Positions 33,227-42,224 of a stretch of 64,000 nt of DNA are shown piece by piece. This DNA is from Rhizohabitans arisaemae (GTDB lineage: Bacteria; Actinomycetota; Actinomycetes; Streptosporangiales; Streptosporangiaceae). Below the pieces are notes generated by a model. That model was given only the letters and a program-made list of their open reading frames with translations. It had not been told where the DNA came from and did no database searches. Location of the stretch: positions 62,001 to 126,000 of the forward strand of contig NZ_BLRH01000009.1 in NCBI RefSeq assembly GCF_025996515.1, given 5' to 3'. Made by a program: the position numbers and the translations under genes. Position 1 is the first letter of the stretch, and every line of letters starts with the position of its first letter.

Positions 33227-34822
33227 ATGCAGTCCTACTCGAGCGGGGTGGCGGCGACCCCGCTGCTGGGCGAGACCATCGGCGACAACTTCGAGCGGAC
33301 CGTACGGCGCTTCGGCGACCGCGAGGCGCTCGTCGACGTACCCTCCGGCCGTCGCTGGACCTACGCCGAGCTCGACGCCGACGTGAACCGGCTGGCCCTC
33401 GCGCTCCTCGCCTCCGGCATCGCCAAGGGCGACCGGGTCGGCATCTGGGCGCCCAACTGCGCCGAATGGATGATCGTCCAGTACGCCACCGCGAAGATCG
33501 GCGCGATCCTGGTCAACGTCAACCCCGCCTACCGCGCCCACGAGCTCGACTACGTCGTCCGGCAGTCGGGCCTGCGCCTGCTCATCAGCGCGCTCACGCA
33601 CAAAGGCAGCGACTACCGGGCGATGGTCGAGGAGATCGGGTTCGCCGACGTCGTCTACCTCGGCGACCCCGGCTGGGACCGGCTGCTGGCGCTGGCCGCC
33701 CCTAAGGAACGGCTGCGCGAGCGCATGGCGTCGCTGAGCGCCGACGACGCGATCAACATCCAGTACACCTCCGGCACGACCGGCTTCCCCAAGGGCGCCA
33801 CGCTCTCGCACCACAACATCCTCAACAACGGGTTCTTCGTCGGCGAGCTCATCCACTACGACGAGCACGACCGGGTGTGCCTGCCGGTGCCCTTCTACCA
33901 CTGCTTCGGCATGGTGATGGGCAACCTCGGCGCCACCTCCCACGGCGCGTGCGTGGTCATCCCCGCGCCCGGCTTCGACCCCGAGGCGACGCTGCGGGCC
34001 GTACAGCAGGAACGATGCACCTCCCTGTACGGCGTGCCGACCATGTTCATCGCCGAGCTCGCCCTCGCGGGGCGGTACGACCTGTCCAGCCTGCGCACCG
34101 GCATCATGGCGGGGTCGCCCTGCCCGGTCGAGGTGATGAAACGCGTCGTCACCGAGATGAACATGGCCGAGGTCGCCATCTGCTACGGCATGACCGAGAC
34201 CTCACCCGTCTCCACCATGACCAGGTCAGACGACGGCCTGGAGCGCCGCACCGAGACCGTCGGCCAGGTGATGCCGCACGTCGAGGTCAAGATCACGCAC
34301 CCGGAGACCGGGCTGACCGTGCCGCGCGGCGAGCCCGGCGAGCTGTGCACGCGCGGCTACTCGGTGATGCTCGGCTACTGGAACGAGCCGGAGCGCACGG
34401 CCGAGGCCGTCGACGCCGCCCGCTGGATGCACACCGGCGACCTGGCCACCATGGACGCCGACGGCTACGTCAACGTGGTCGGCCGGATCAAGGACATGGT
34501 CATCAGGGGAGGCGAGAACGTCTATCCGCGCGAGGTCGAGGAGTTCCTCCACCGCCACCCCGACATCGCCGACGTGCAGGTGATCGGCGTGCCCGACGAG
34601 AAGTACGGCGAGGAGCTCATGGCCTGGATCGTCATCCGCCCGGGCGGCACACCCCTGACCGCCGAGGCGGTCAGGGAATTCTGCGCCGGCAAGCTCGCCC
34701 ACTACAAGATCCCGCGCTACGTCCACATCGTCGACGGGTTCCCGATGACGGTCACCGGCAAGATCCGCAAGGTCGAGATGCGCGAGGAGGCCGTACGCCT
34801 GCTCGGGCTCGACCAGGTATGA
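33227..34822 (+). CDS. AMP-binding acyl-CoA synthetase
   Basis: 531-aa ANL-superfamily ligase that activates a carboxylic acid via an acyl-adenylate and transfers it to CoA. The P-loop is [17 protein letters not shown], the A5-type motif [13 protein letters not shown], then [19 protein letters not shown], the hinge [20 protein letters not shown] and the catalytic Lys in [13 protein letters not shown]. It resembles medium/long-chain acyl-CoA ligases of the FadD/AcsA type. GGAGGT 6 nt before ATG 33227 decides this start over an ATG at 33200. It may use acids released by the neighbouring hydrolase; that is inference. Confidence 0.94.
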   Translation: MQSYSSGVAATPLLGETIGDNFERTVRRFGDREALVDVPSGRRWTYAELDADVNRLALALLASGIAKGDRVGIWAPNCAEWMIVQYATAKIGAILVNVNPAYRAHELDYVVRQSGLRLLISALTHKGSDYRAMVEEIGFADVVYLGDPGWDRLLALAAPKERLRERMASLSADDAINIQYTSGTTGFPKGATLSHHNILNNGFFVGELIHYDEHDRVCLPVPFYHCFGMVMGNLGATSHGACVVIPAPGFDPEATLRAVQQERCTSLYGVPTMFIAELALAGRYDLSSLRTGIMAGSPCPVEVMKRVVTEMNMAEVAICYGMTETSPVSTMTRSDDGLERRTETVGQVMPHVEVKITHPETGLTVPRGEPGELCTRGYSVMLGYWNEPERTAEAVDAARWMHTGDLATMDADGYVNVVGRIKDMVIRGGENVYPREVEEFLHRHPDIADVQVIGVPDEKYGEELMAWIVIRPGGTPLTAEAVREFCAGKLAHYKIPRYVHIVDGFPMTVTGKIRKVEMREEAVRLLGLDQV

Positions 34823-34871
34823 AGATCTGGATCTCCACCCGAGGCGGGGCGTACCTGTTGCCGAGTACGCG

Positions 34872-35225
34872 TCAGGCTTTCGCCTGCATGATGGTCGTCA
34901 TCCACTCGCGACGCTTGCTCACGACGAAGCGGATCCGTTCGCCGCTCCCCAGCGTGACCTCCATGCCGTTCGGCACGATGCCGAGTGTGTTGACGGGCGC
35001 GACCGAGGCGATCTCCTCCAGTGGCCATGTCCCGACACCCGTTTGATTGTTGAAGGAGTGTGAACGGAAGACCAGCCATCTGCTGGTGAGCCAGAGCCTG
35101 CCGCCCACGGCTTCTTTCCCGCGCCACAGATTCGCGTTGCCCTTGCGGAGCAACGTTTCGCCGGGCAACGCGACAATCTCCGTGTTTCGGAACACCTCAT
35201 CTAATTCGGGTTCATGCACGGTCAT
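34872..35225 (-). CDS. GRAM-domain protein
   Basis: 117 aa. A small PH-like GRAM fold is suggested by LPGETLLRKGNANLWRGKEA, VGGRLWLTSRWLVFRSHSFN and PLEEIASVAPVNTLGIVPNG, followed by MEVTLGSGERIRFVVSKRREW. Stand-alone bacterial GRAM proteins have no assigned function and may bind lipid or membrane proteins. The start ATG 35225 has AGGCGG nearby. It is a single gene convergent with the acyl-CoA ligase, with 49 bp between the stops. Confidence 0.8.
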   Translation of the reverse strand: MTVHEPELDEVFRNTEIVALPGETLLRKGNANLWRGKEAVGGRLWLTSRWLVFRSHSFNNQTGVGTWPLEEIASVAPVNTLGIVPNGMEVTLGSGERIRFVVSKRREWMTTIMQAKA

Positions 35226-35514
35226 ATACCGCCTATCACCGCATGCCGGGGGTCAACGTTCAGCGGGGGGAGAGCATCCGCTGCGGCGGTCGCCATTCCC
35301 TGCCCACAGTTCGAGTCTATTGACGATCAAGCGATCCGCGCGGCACCGCACGGTTTCCAGACCTGCCACCCGGAGGCGAGACGCCGGGTGGCGAAACTCT
35401 CCGGGATCCCGCGCGGCAGGGTATCGCGCAGCCACTTGACCGGCACCATCTGGTGGGCGGCGCGGCAGGGCTTGGACGCAGACCGTCCGGCACCGTCAGG
35501 GGTCGCCGTCGGTT
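35226..35514. other. Intergenic segment with a hairpin
   Basis: 289 bp without a supported gene. GCCACCCGG (35365-35373) pairs with CCGGGTGGC (35384-35392), a 9-bp stem with a 10-nt loop. It may terminate the Sap-like gene (minus strand). Its flank (GCACGGTTTCCAG) is weakly like 45069-45081 (GCACGGCTTCCAG). Confidence 0.45.
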
Positions 35515-36192
35515 TCAGGAGATGAGGATGCCGATGCCGTCCCCGAGCAGTTTCAGGCCGAGGACGAAGAACAGTACCGCCATCACGGCGACGTTGTGCT
35601 GTGCCGCCCAGTCTTTCCATCCGCCGAGCACGCTCTTGGCCCGATCGCCCAGGAACAGGAAGACCGCGAGTGGGGCCAGGATCCCGAGAGAGCCGATGAT
35701 CACGAAAACGCCCAGGGACACGATCTGTTGTCCGGTCGCAAGCCCGGACGAGCTGATCGAGGCGGCGGCGGCGAGGGTCAACGGCGCGTTCTTGAGGTTC
35801 GCCGCCGACAGGGCCAGCCCGAGCCCGACGACCTTGACCGGGCTGAAGCGGTCGATCGCGGCCATCCACTTCGGCAGCTCCGCCTGCGAGGCACCGGTGG
35901 GACGGTGCCGCCACTGCCGGAGACCGAACAGGACGAGCAGAACGCCCAGGACCAGCTTGAGCACTCCCACCCAGGTGGCCGGCTGATGGTGGGCCGAGGA
36001 ACCTCCCGCTCCCCCGATCGCCAGCATCACGCCGCCCAGCGCCGACAGTCCTACCACCCAGCCGAGGGTGAACAGCGGCCCGTTCAGACGTCCTTGCGGT
36101 GTGGCCAGAAGGAGGATGATCGCGACGATCGGGAGCGGACTGACCGCGACGCCGGCGGCCAGACCCAGAATGTCTCCGAGAGCTTCACCCAT
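35515..36192 (-). CDS. Sap/GAP family multi-pass membrane protein
   Basis: 225 aa with six hydrophobic segments and the architecture of the Sap (sulfolipid-1-addressing) or GAP family: LGLAAGVAVSPLPIVAIILL, then GWVVGLSALGGVMLAIGG and VLKLVLGVLLVLFGLRQW, and a second half starting FSPVKVVGLGLALSAANLKN. In mycobacteria members help move surface lipids; in other actinomycetes the cargo is unknown. GGAG 6 nt before ATG 36192 decides the start over ATG 36204. It is divergent from the catalase-like gene. Confidence 0.82.
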   Translation of the reverse strand: MGEALGDILGLAAGVAVSPLPIVAIILLLATPQGRLNGPLFTLGWVVGLSALGGVMLAIGGAGGSSAHHQPATWVGVLKLVLGVLLVLFGLRQWRHRPTGASQAELPKWMAAIDRFSPVKVVGLGLALSAANLKNAPLTLAAAASISSSGLATGQQIVSLGVFVIIGSLGILAPLAVFLFLGDRAKSVLGGWKDWAAQHNVAVMAVLFFVLGLKLLGDGIGILIS

Positions 36193-36584
36193 GACTGTCT
36201 CCATGTGCCGGTCGGGATGACCTGGTCGGTACGGCGCCGCGGACCTGACCCGCTGAGCTCTCCAGCGCGCGCCGTACGGTTGACCAGGGCGTCCTTGGAG
36301 CCCTTCTCGCCAATCGTCTCACCCGGCGTGTCGCGCCCCGGGCGGTGCCCGATCCGGCGCGAATCGTTGAGTCAAGCGCGAATGGGTGGCGGCGGGGTAG
36401 GGCATGAATGAGCGATCTTTTGGTGATCCTCTGACAATTTGACCGCCAAATGGCTGTCTTCGAGCCCGCTTTCGGCTCATCCGCCTGCCTACGCTGAGCC
36501 GTGACCTGGGACTACATGTGATCCTGCCGCCCCTGGGTCTGAGCTGACATTGCTGTCCCGCAGCCGCGCGGCAGGCGAGCGGAG
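36193..36584. promoter_or_regulatory. Divergent promoter region, Sap-like gene / catalase-like gene
   Basis: 392 bp with no gene. An inverted repeat ATTTG-ACCGC-CAAAT lies at 36437-36451, a plausible operator for the catalase-like gene. No convincing -35/-10 pair could be assigned. Confidence 0.45.
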
Positions 36585-37718
36585 ATGATCGAGCGCATGC
36601 CATCGCGATTCACCCCCTACACACCGGATGTCGAAGCCGCTTCTCCGCGATTCGACGAGATGCTGCCGACGGTGATCGCCAAGACCGAGCGGTTCATCGC
36701 CGAATCGGTTGACACCGAGGGCACCGGCCTGGCGGTCCGTGACGCGCACGCCAAGGGGTACGGGGTCGTCAGGGGCGAAGTCGAGATCCTCGACGGGCTT
36801 CCCGCCGAGTACGCGCAAGGCATCTACGCCACGCCGGGACGGCATGACGCGCTCGTGCGCTTCTCCAACGGTTCGCCGCACGCGGGCGCCGATGCGCGGC
36901 TCGGCCGCGCGACCGGGCTGGCGTTGAAGATGTTCGGCATCGGTGGCCCGACCCTGCTGGAGGACGAGCCCGACACCGATACCTTCGACTACGCCCTCAT
37001 CAACGCGCCGGTCTTCTTCTGCAACACCGTGGAGCACTACCTGTTCATCCAGGAGCTGTTCCTGGACGCGCCGAAGTACTTCGCTCAGGGCGCGCCCGGG
37101 CGGCATCGCTTCTACCGCGAATTCGTGACCGGCAAGGGGAGCCTGGACCCTGACGAGTGGGCGTGGGAGGAGTTCCTGGCCTTCCTCGCGGTGGCGCAGC
37201 GGCCGTTGGTGAATGTTCTGCTGTCGACCTACTGGACGATGGGCGCGGTACGGCACGGCGACTACATCGCCAAGGTGCGCGTCGCGCCCGACCCCGCCTG
37301 CGCCGCCGCGGTGGTCCGTCGCGCCATCGATGTGACATCGGCGGACGAGGTCTTCCGGCCGGCCTTGGTGGCCGAGATGCGGGACCGGCCTTACGCGTTC
37401 GACGTCCAGGTCCAGCTCTGCACCGACCTGGAGCGCATGCCGGTGGAGGACCTCACCGTCGAGTGGCCCGAGCGGCTGTCCCCCTTCGTCACGGTCGCCA
37501 AGCTGCACCTGCCGCAGCAGGACCTCTCAGATGAGGGAACCCTCACGAAGATGGACGCACTCTCCTTCACCCCGTGGCGGGTCACGGCCGAACACGCCCC
37601 GCTTGGCGAGATCATGCGGGCACGCAAGGAGGTCTACCGTCGCTCCTCCCTCCAGCGTCACCGGCTCAACCGTCAACAGCGCCGGGAGCCACGAAGCGCA
37701 GATGAGGTATTGCCGTGA
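36585..37718 (+). CDS. Catalase-family (SrpA-like) haem protein
   Basis: 377 aa, shorter than typical ~480-aa catalases and lacking the classical N-terminal catalase signature. It matches the small catalase-related family: FTPYTPDVEAASPRFDEMLP, then AVRDAHAKGYGVVRGEVEIL, HDALVRFSNGSPHAGADARL, RATGLALKMFGIGG and FDYALINAPVFFCNTVEHY. Such proteins are haem peroxidases often paired with other oxidases. The start is drawn at ATG 36585; ATG 36597 (MPSRFTPY) is an alternative. It is convergent with a DyP peroxidase gene 230 bp away, so two haem peroxidases of different folds sit together. Confidence 0.82.
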   Translation: MIERMPSRFTPYTPDVEAASPRFDEMLPTVIAKTERFIAESVDTEGTGLAVRDAHAKGYGVVRGEVEILDGLPAEYAQGIYATPGRHDALVRFSNGSPHAGADARLGRATGLALKMFGIGGPTLLEDEPDTDTFDYALINAPVFFCNTVEHYLFIQELFLDAPKYFAQGAPGRHRFYREFVTGKGSLDPDEWAWEEFLAFLAVAQRPLVNVLLSTYWTMGAVRHGDYIAKVRVAPDPACAAAVVRRAIDVTSADEVFRPALVAEMRDRPYAFDVQVQLCTDLERMPVEDLTVEWPERLSPFVTVAKLHLPQQDLSDEGTLTKMDALSFTPWRVTAEHAPLGEIMRARKEVYRRSSLQRHRLNRQQRREPRSADEVLP

Positions 37719-37948
37719 TGTCTTCACCGGACGACATCAGAGCACCGTACTGAGACAGCGCTCCGGCCCCACGTGGGCGCATGCTTCCCGCTGCGCATCG
37801 ACGATCCGGCAGACGGTCGCCCGATACCTGCCCGCCTGGCCTCCGGAGCCAGGCGTGGCATCTCGCGTGTCGGGGATGAACCGTGCCGCCATGACGTCGG
37901 TCTCTTCTCGGAGATCGAGGTGGTGATCTCAGGGAGTTGAACAGGCCC

Positions 37949-39301
37949 TCAGTCCTCCGGTTCGGAAAGCCAGCGCAGGGCGCGTAGACCGGGCAGGAAA
38001 CAGTACTCACCGCCTCGGGTGACCACGAAGCTGGGCAGGTTCCGCAAGCGGCGCCGGATCGGCTTCTCCGGGATGGTGATGCTGCCGGTTCCGCCGTGAT
38101 GCCCGGCTACCGGGTCCTTTTCGCCGGGAAAGCCGATGAAGTTGCCGTCGTTGATCCACTCGGCCTTGATGAATTCAAACTGCCGTTCTAGATGGGCTCC
38201 GATGAAGACCCCGACCAGGCCCCGGTCGGCGCCGTCGTCTTCCAGCACGCCCTCGGGCAGCGGCGGACCGTAGCTGGTGCCGCGGCGGATGAGGCGGTGC
38301 ATCCGTGCGTCGCCGATGATGTCGGCGTCGCGGGGGTTGGTACGCCGGATGTGCGCGCCGGCGGGGCACCGGAAGCCGCGATCGTCGTTCTCCCGGTACA
38401 GGAAGTCGTTGTTGCGGTGTGGATCGGCGCCCAGTGCCGCGTCGTCGTGCTCCGGGGACAGCGTCAACGGCGCCCCGCTGGGCCAGCGTCCGACCATCTT
38501 CGCCGCCAGGAGCGCCTCTTCCTGCGCGCTGGAGGTATTCGCGCGCAGGAACCGGCGCCAGGCCGCCACCTTGGTGTGAAGCTTGCGCACGGCAATGTAG
38601 GTCCCGTTGCGCCCCAGCACGTCGGGGCTGGGCATCGGCGGCAGACCGCCGGTTTCATCGGGGTAGCCGAGGATGAACTCGCCGGCCTTGAGAGGGGCTT
38701 CCCGTGGGTTGGAGCCGGGCAGCCCGAGACCCTCGATGTTCGGATGGCTGATGCCGTCGCGGAAGCCGAAGGTGGTGCGCCCGGTCGGGAGCTGGCGGAC
38801 CTCCTGCTGCCAGATCACCTGGACCCCAGGCGTGTCCCGGCAGGCGGCGCGGGCCCGCTCCAAGGCCTTGTCCAGTCGCGCCTCATCGGGCGAGAGTGCA
38901 CTCAACGCGATATGCACATCGGCCGTTCCGAACGGTGGTTCCCAGTTGGCCGGAGCACTCTCACCCACGTCACCGATCAGGTCCGCACGCGCTGCCATGC
39001 CCTGGCGAAAAGGTTGCGGAAAGCTGTCCAGCGACTCCTGCGGGACACCTAGGGCCCGCAGTCCCCGATAGGTGAACGCCACCGCCACCCATGCATCCCG
39101 GCTCGGGTCCACGCTGGAGAAACCGCCCTCGATCGCCGGGAGCAGCCGTCGCAGCAGCGAACGCCCGGCATGGCGGTCATCGACACGCAGGAAGACGAAC
39201 CTTCCCACGTACGGCGCAGGCCGTGGATGCAATGCCCCGCTCTGGATGTCGTCGATCTCAATGCGCGCACCGGCTCCGCCCGCGCTTGCCGTCGCGTTCA
39301 T
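37949..39301 (-). CDS. Dye-decolourising (DyP-type) peroxidase
   Basis: About 450 aa from ATG 39301. The DyP hallmark GXXDG is present as GFRDGISHP, providing the distal Asp. The C-terminal half has the proximal haem His region (AGAHIRRTNPRDADIIG) and distal Arg context (DRGLVGVFIGAHLERQFEFI). There is no Tat signal, so it is cytosolic or exported another way. The start is uncertain: the frame runs to 39382, but GGAGG 11 nt before ATG 39301 supports the shorter form. It is downstream of the 196-aa protein on the same strand. Confidence 0.93.
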   Translation of the reverse strand: MNATASAGGAGARIEIDDIQSGALHPRPAPYVGRFVFLRVDDRHAGRSLLRRLLPAIEGGFSSVDPSRDAWVAVAFTYRGLRALGVPQESLDSFPQPFRQGMAARADLIGDVGESAPANWEPPFGTADVHIALSALSPDEARLDKALERARAACRDTPGVQVIWQQEVRQLPTGRTTFGFRDGISHPNIEGLGLPGSNPREAPLKAGEFILGYPDETGGLPPMPSPDVLGRNGTYIAVRKLHTKVAAWRRFLRANTSSAQEEALLAAKMVGRWPSGAPLTLSPEHDDAALGADPHRNNDFLYRENDDRGFRCPAGAHIRRTNPRDADIIGDARMHRLIRRGTSYGPPLPEGVLEDDGADRGLVGVFIGAHLERQFEFIKAEWINDGNFIGFPGEKDPVAGHHGGTGSITIPEKPIRRRLRNLPSFVVTRGGEYCFLPGLRALRWLSEPED

Positions 39302-39469
39302 GATCGCTTGTGCCTCCGCATCGGTCTTCACCTGGACAACCCCGCGGCGACCCGCTCGCGGTCCGCTACGCGCCGAGCTCACCGCTGCGGCATCGTGCGC
39401 TCTGGCGCTGCCCGTTTCGCCCCCCGCCGCGACGTTGGTTCGGCCCTTGGGGGTTGGTTGTCCTCAGGG

Positions 39470-40060
39470 TTAGCCTGCGGCTTCCTCCATCAGTTTCTGG
39501 AAGGCCGGCGTGGCCAGCAACTCGGCGTTCGCCGGGTCGTCCAGTGCCGCCCGGAACTCGGGGGTGTCCAGCACTGCCTGGAATGCCTCGTTCACGCGTT
39601 GGTCCTTCCAGATCCGCTGAACGGTCAGATCGGGATAGGAACTGACGAAGACCCCCGCGGGTGCCTGCCGGGCGACGAACCAGTCCTTCACCCCCGGATC
39701 GGCGACGCCAGGGAACCCTTCGGTGTGCGAGAAGACCTTGTCGAAGCGGGCCCCAACCGCCGTCTTGCCGAAGTCGTCGATGTAGGTGTCCCAGGAGCCG
39801 TCGAAGACGCTGGCGAACATGTGCCGGGTGTCGTTGTCGAATATCACGTGGCGTGCGTCGTGCAGGGTGCCGATCTGGCGCAGCGCCGCACGGGCTTCCG
39901 CGTCGGCCGACCCGTCGGCGAGCTCGGCGAGATCCTCACGCAGCGCATCCGCATGACCCGGCTTGATCTTGGTAAATACGGTGAACTCGCTGCACACCCC
40001 ATCCTTCATGCCCGGGCGCTCGGGCTGAGCCGATGGGGTTGCGTCTGGTGTCGCAGCCAT
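39470..40060 (-). CDS. Conserved protein in the DyP/catalase neighbourhood, unknown function
   Basis: 196 aa, no signal peptide. It contains SEFTVFTKIKPGHADALRED, LHDARHVIFDNDTRHMFASV and FDGSWDTYIDDFGKTAVGAR, a pattern suggestive of a ferredoxin-like alpha/beta fold. I do not recognise a named domain with confidence. GAGAGG precedes ATG 40060. It lies 169 bp upstream of the DyP gene on the same strand and is likely cotranscribed, so it may be an accessory or substrate-delivery protein for the peroxidase. Confidence 0.68.
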   Translation of the reverse strand: MAATPDATPSAQPERPGMKDGVCSEFTVFTKIKPGHADALREDLAELADGSADAEARAALRQIGTLHDARHVIFDNDTRHMFASVFDGSWDTYIDDFGKTAVGARFDKVFSHTEGFPGVADPGVKDWFVARQAPAGVFVSSYPDLTVQRIWKDQRVNEAFQAVLDTPEFRAALDDPANAELLATPAFQKLMEEAAG

Positions 40061-40271
40061 AGTGAACCTCTCCTGCCACGGATCCGTCCGACGGTCGCCA
40101 GGCGCTCAGAGATGAGGCGCCATCGCTCTCATCTCCCCATTCTGACCACACAGAACCCAACGTCCGACCAGCACCGGCCACAGTCTCGGCCCGCATCGGA
40201 CCGACAGGGTCAATCGAGGGCATAGGTCCGCCGGCGACTTCCGCCGCACGCGATCAACCTCACCGGATCGG

Positions 40272-40360
40272 CCTTCCCCGCCCTGTTCGAGCGGGCAGCC
40301 GACCTCTGCCTCAATACCGGCGCCATCCCACCCCTCCCCACGAACCCGCCGCCACCTGGC
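40272..40360 (+). pseudogene. Decayed remnant of the 3' end of the AlkP-like membrane protein gene
   Basis: CCTTCCCCGCCCTGTTCGAG (from 40272) matches 21471-21490 of the membrane-protein gene except at two positions within 25. After a deletion, 40319-40360 (CCCACCCCTCCCCACGAACC and flanks) matches 21659-21701, including the end of the coding region, with a 1-bp deletion and loss of the stop codon. It is a relic of a former duplicate. The rest of 40061-40401 holds nothing recognisable. Confidence 0.65.
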
Positions 40361-40401
40361 GGAAGGAAGGAACCCGTGATTTAGCGGTGACGCAGTGAAG
40401 A

Positions 40402-40998
40402 TCAGATAGCTCCCGAGCAGAAGATGGTCAGAATGCAGTGGCGTCCGATGACATTGGCCACACCCGGCATAGCATCGGCGATTCGTGCGACCATCCGGTA
40501 CTCCGCACCGGGTTTCAGGTACACCTGGAATGACTCCGGCATATCTTCCAGTCGGAAGGGCCGAACGTCGAACCCGTCCCGCGCAAGACTTTCAAACGCT
40601 TGGTGCGCATCCCGGAAGACGACCTCTTCCACTTGCGGCAACGCGAGAAGGGCTAGCCTCAACCTCTCCCGCTGTTCAGTGGTGATGACTTTTCCCTTGC
40701 ATTGGGGATATAGCGTTCCCTTCCTGCAGTGGTACACCGCAATCCGCCGATAGTCGGATCGACTCTCTTTCGCCGTTGTGGTTGACGTGACGAGGGTCGG
40801 GATCTGCGCAATCCGCTTCACGGCGGGCGCCGGTCGCCCGGCGAACCAGATAACTGTGCTCGCGACGAGAACCGCGACAGCCGTCGCAACGAGACCTGTG
40901 ACAACAAGGGTCCGCTTCCGGGTCGGTCCGGTGGCGGACGACTCAACCGGAGGGGCCGGTTGTGAATTCTCGGGAGGTTCGCCCACGTCTTCCCCCAC
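40402..40998 (-). CDS. Membrane-anchored orphan FtsX-type extracellular domain
   Basis: 198 aa. A disordered Pro-rich N-terminus is followed by one TM (LVVTGLVATAVAVLVASTVI, about residues 31-50) and an outer domain. Its second half reads LRLALLALPQVEEVVFRDAH, then QAFESLARDG and LEDMPESFQVYLKPGAEYRM, the pattern of the FtsX extracellular domain (PF18075). The four-TM permease core of FtsX is absent. Four Cys (YHCRKG, PQCKG, GRHCIL, IFCSG) could form disulfides. FtsX-ECD normally activates peptidoglycan hydrolases. GC content is lower than in flanking genes. Confidence 0.7.
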   Translation of the reverse strand: MGEDVGEPPENSQPAPPVESSATGPTRKRTLVVTGLVATAVAVLVASTVIWFAGRPAPAVKRIAQIPTLVTSTTTAKESRSDYRRIAVYHCRKGTLYPQCKGKVITTEQRERLRLALLALPQVEEVVFRDAHQAFESLARDGFDVRPFRLEDMPESFQVYLKPGAEYRMVARIADAMPGVANVIGRHCILTIFCSGAI

Positions 40999-41149
40999 AC
41001 AAGGGACTCTGGGTGATCTTTACCGAGAGAGTAGGCCCGACGGCATACGACCGGCATCGGGTTTTCCGATCCTGCCGCCTACACCCCGGAGCCGGAGGGT
41101 CCCCGCCGGAGACTGTGCTCTGACAGATCATGGCCGGTACGGTGCGGCT

Positions 41150-41515
41150 ATGGCTGATTTCGAGGCGTGGGCGCGGTTGTCACTGTGGAAGCAGGCGGAT
41201 CTTCTGGTGAGCACCGCCGAGATTGTGATCGATCGTCCTGCCGGTTCGGCTCATCCCAAGGTGAGGAATTTCGTTTATCCAATTGACTACGGCTTCTTGA
41301 GGGACACGCAAGGAGGTGACGGTGAGGGGATCGATGTATGGGTCGGGTCGGCCGCCGCCCCATCCGTCTCCGCCGTGGCGTGCACCGTAGATCTGGTGAA
41401 ACGGAACTCCGAGGTCAAGTTCCTGTGGCGATGCTCGCCGCAAGAGATCGCGATGGTGGAGCGCTTCTACGAGCCGCAGCCTCAAGCCGCTGTGGTGATC
41501 CGGCGACCGGACTGA
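41150..41515 (+). CDS. Small inorganic-pyrophosphatase-like protein
   Basis: 121 aa. The core VRNFVYPIDYGFLRDTQGGD followed by GEGIDVWVGSAA parallels family I pyrophosphatases (YPxDYGF...GDGDxxDVxV), including the metal-binding Asp pair. SAEIVIDRPAGSAHPK precedes it. At 121 aa it is shorter than the 160-175 aa soluble enzymes and lacks the distal C-terminal part, so activity on PPi is plausible but unproven. The ATG at 41150 is the first sensible start; the upstream in-frame stretch lacks coding character. It is followed by an LspA-family gene on the same strand. Confidence 0.72.
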   Translation: MADFEAWARLSLWKQADLLVSTAEIVIDRPAGSAHPKVRNFVYPIDYGFLRDTQGGDGEGIDVWVGSAAAPSVSAVACTVDLVKRNSEVKFLWRCSPQEIAMVERFYEPQPQAAVVIRRPD

Positions 41516-41699
41516 GCGCGTGAAGAAGATCCGCTTGGTTTGGGCCTGAGGGGCGCGGCACTGCGGGGATCCGGTAGCGTCGGAAGGGTTCCGGGGGTGC
41601 GTCGCCACGGTGGAGACGCTTCCCGATCGTCCGTGAGAAGGCCGGAGGGATCGTCGTGCTGTACCGGGTCGCCGTACACGCCTGCGGGCTGGTCACGGC

Positions 41700-42224
41700 A
41701 TGAGCGCGACCGAGGCGAGGGCGGGTACGGCTGTGCGGCGGCGGGTCACGCTGTTCGGGACGGCTGCGGTGCTGGCCGCGGTGCTGATGGCGGCCAAGTT
41801 CGCCGCGGACCGCTTTCTGGCGGACGGGCGGACGGTCGACCTGGTGTTGATCCAGCTCCGGCTGACCTTCAATTCGGGGGTGTCGTTCAGCCTCGGCTCC
41901 GACCTGCCGGGCTGGATCGTGCTCGCCGTACCGTCGCTGATCACCATCGGCATCTCGGTCTACGGCTGGAGGCAGGCCCCCTCCATCGGAGGGATCCACC
42001 TGGGCGCGGTGACGGCCGTGCTGGCCGGGGCGCTCGCCAACGTGCTGGACCGGGCCGGCGACGGGCTGGTCACCGACTATCTGCACACCGGCTGGTTCCC
42101 GACCTTCAACCTGCCTGACAGTCTCATCGTGTGCGGGGCGATCGTTCTGGTGCTCGCCACCTGGCGGGAGGACGCCGCCGCGCAAAAGACCAAGAGGGCC
42201 GCCGAACCGGACTCCGCTTCCTGA
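41700..42224 (+). CDS. Signal peptidase II (LspA) family protein
   Basis: 174-aa four-TM aspartyl protease family that removes lipoprotein signal peptides after lipidation. Conserved blocks are present: RLTFNSGVSFSL (LspA NxGxxFS), the first catalytic Asp in ANVLDRAGDGLVTDYL, and the second in FPTFNLPDSLIVCGAIVLVL (FNxAD-like). The loop sequence is atypical for housekeeping LspA, so it may be an accessory copy. The ribosome site is poor. It is convergent with HIT, with 17 bp between the stops. Confidence 0.85.
   Translation: MSATEARAGTAVRRRVTLFGTAAVLAAVLMAAKFAADRFLADGRTVDLVLIQLRLTFNSGVSFSLGSDLPGWIVLAVPSLITIGISVYGWRQAPSIGGIHLGAVTAVLAGALANVLDRAGDGLVTDYLHTGWFPTFNLPDSLIVCGAIVLVLATWREDAAAQKTKRAAEPDSAS

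Noticed and set aside
37949-40060. Encapsulin nanocompartment locus around the DyP peroxidase
   Set aside because: No HK97-fold shell gene is present, and the DyP C-terminus shows no recognisable encapsulin-loading peptide.
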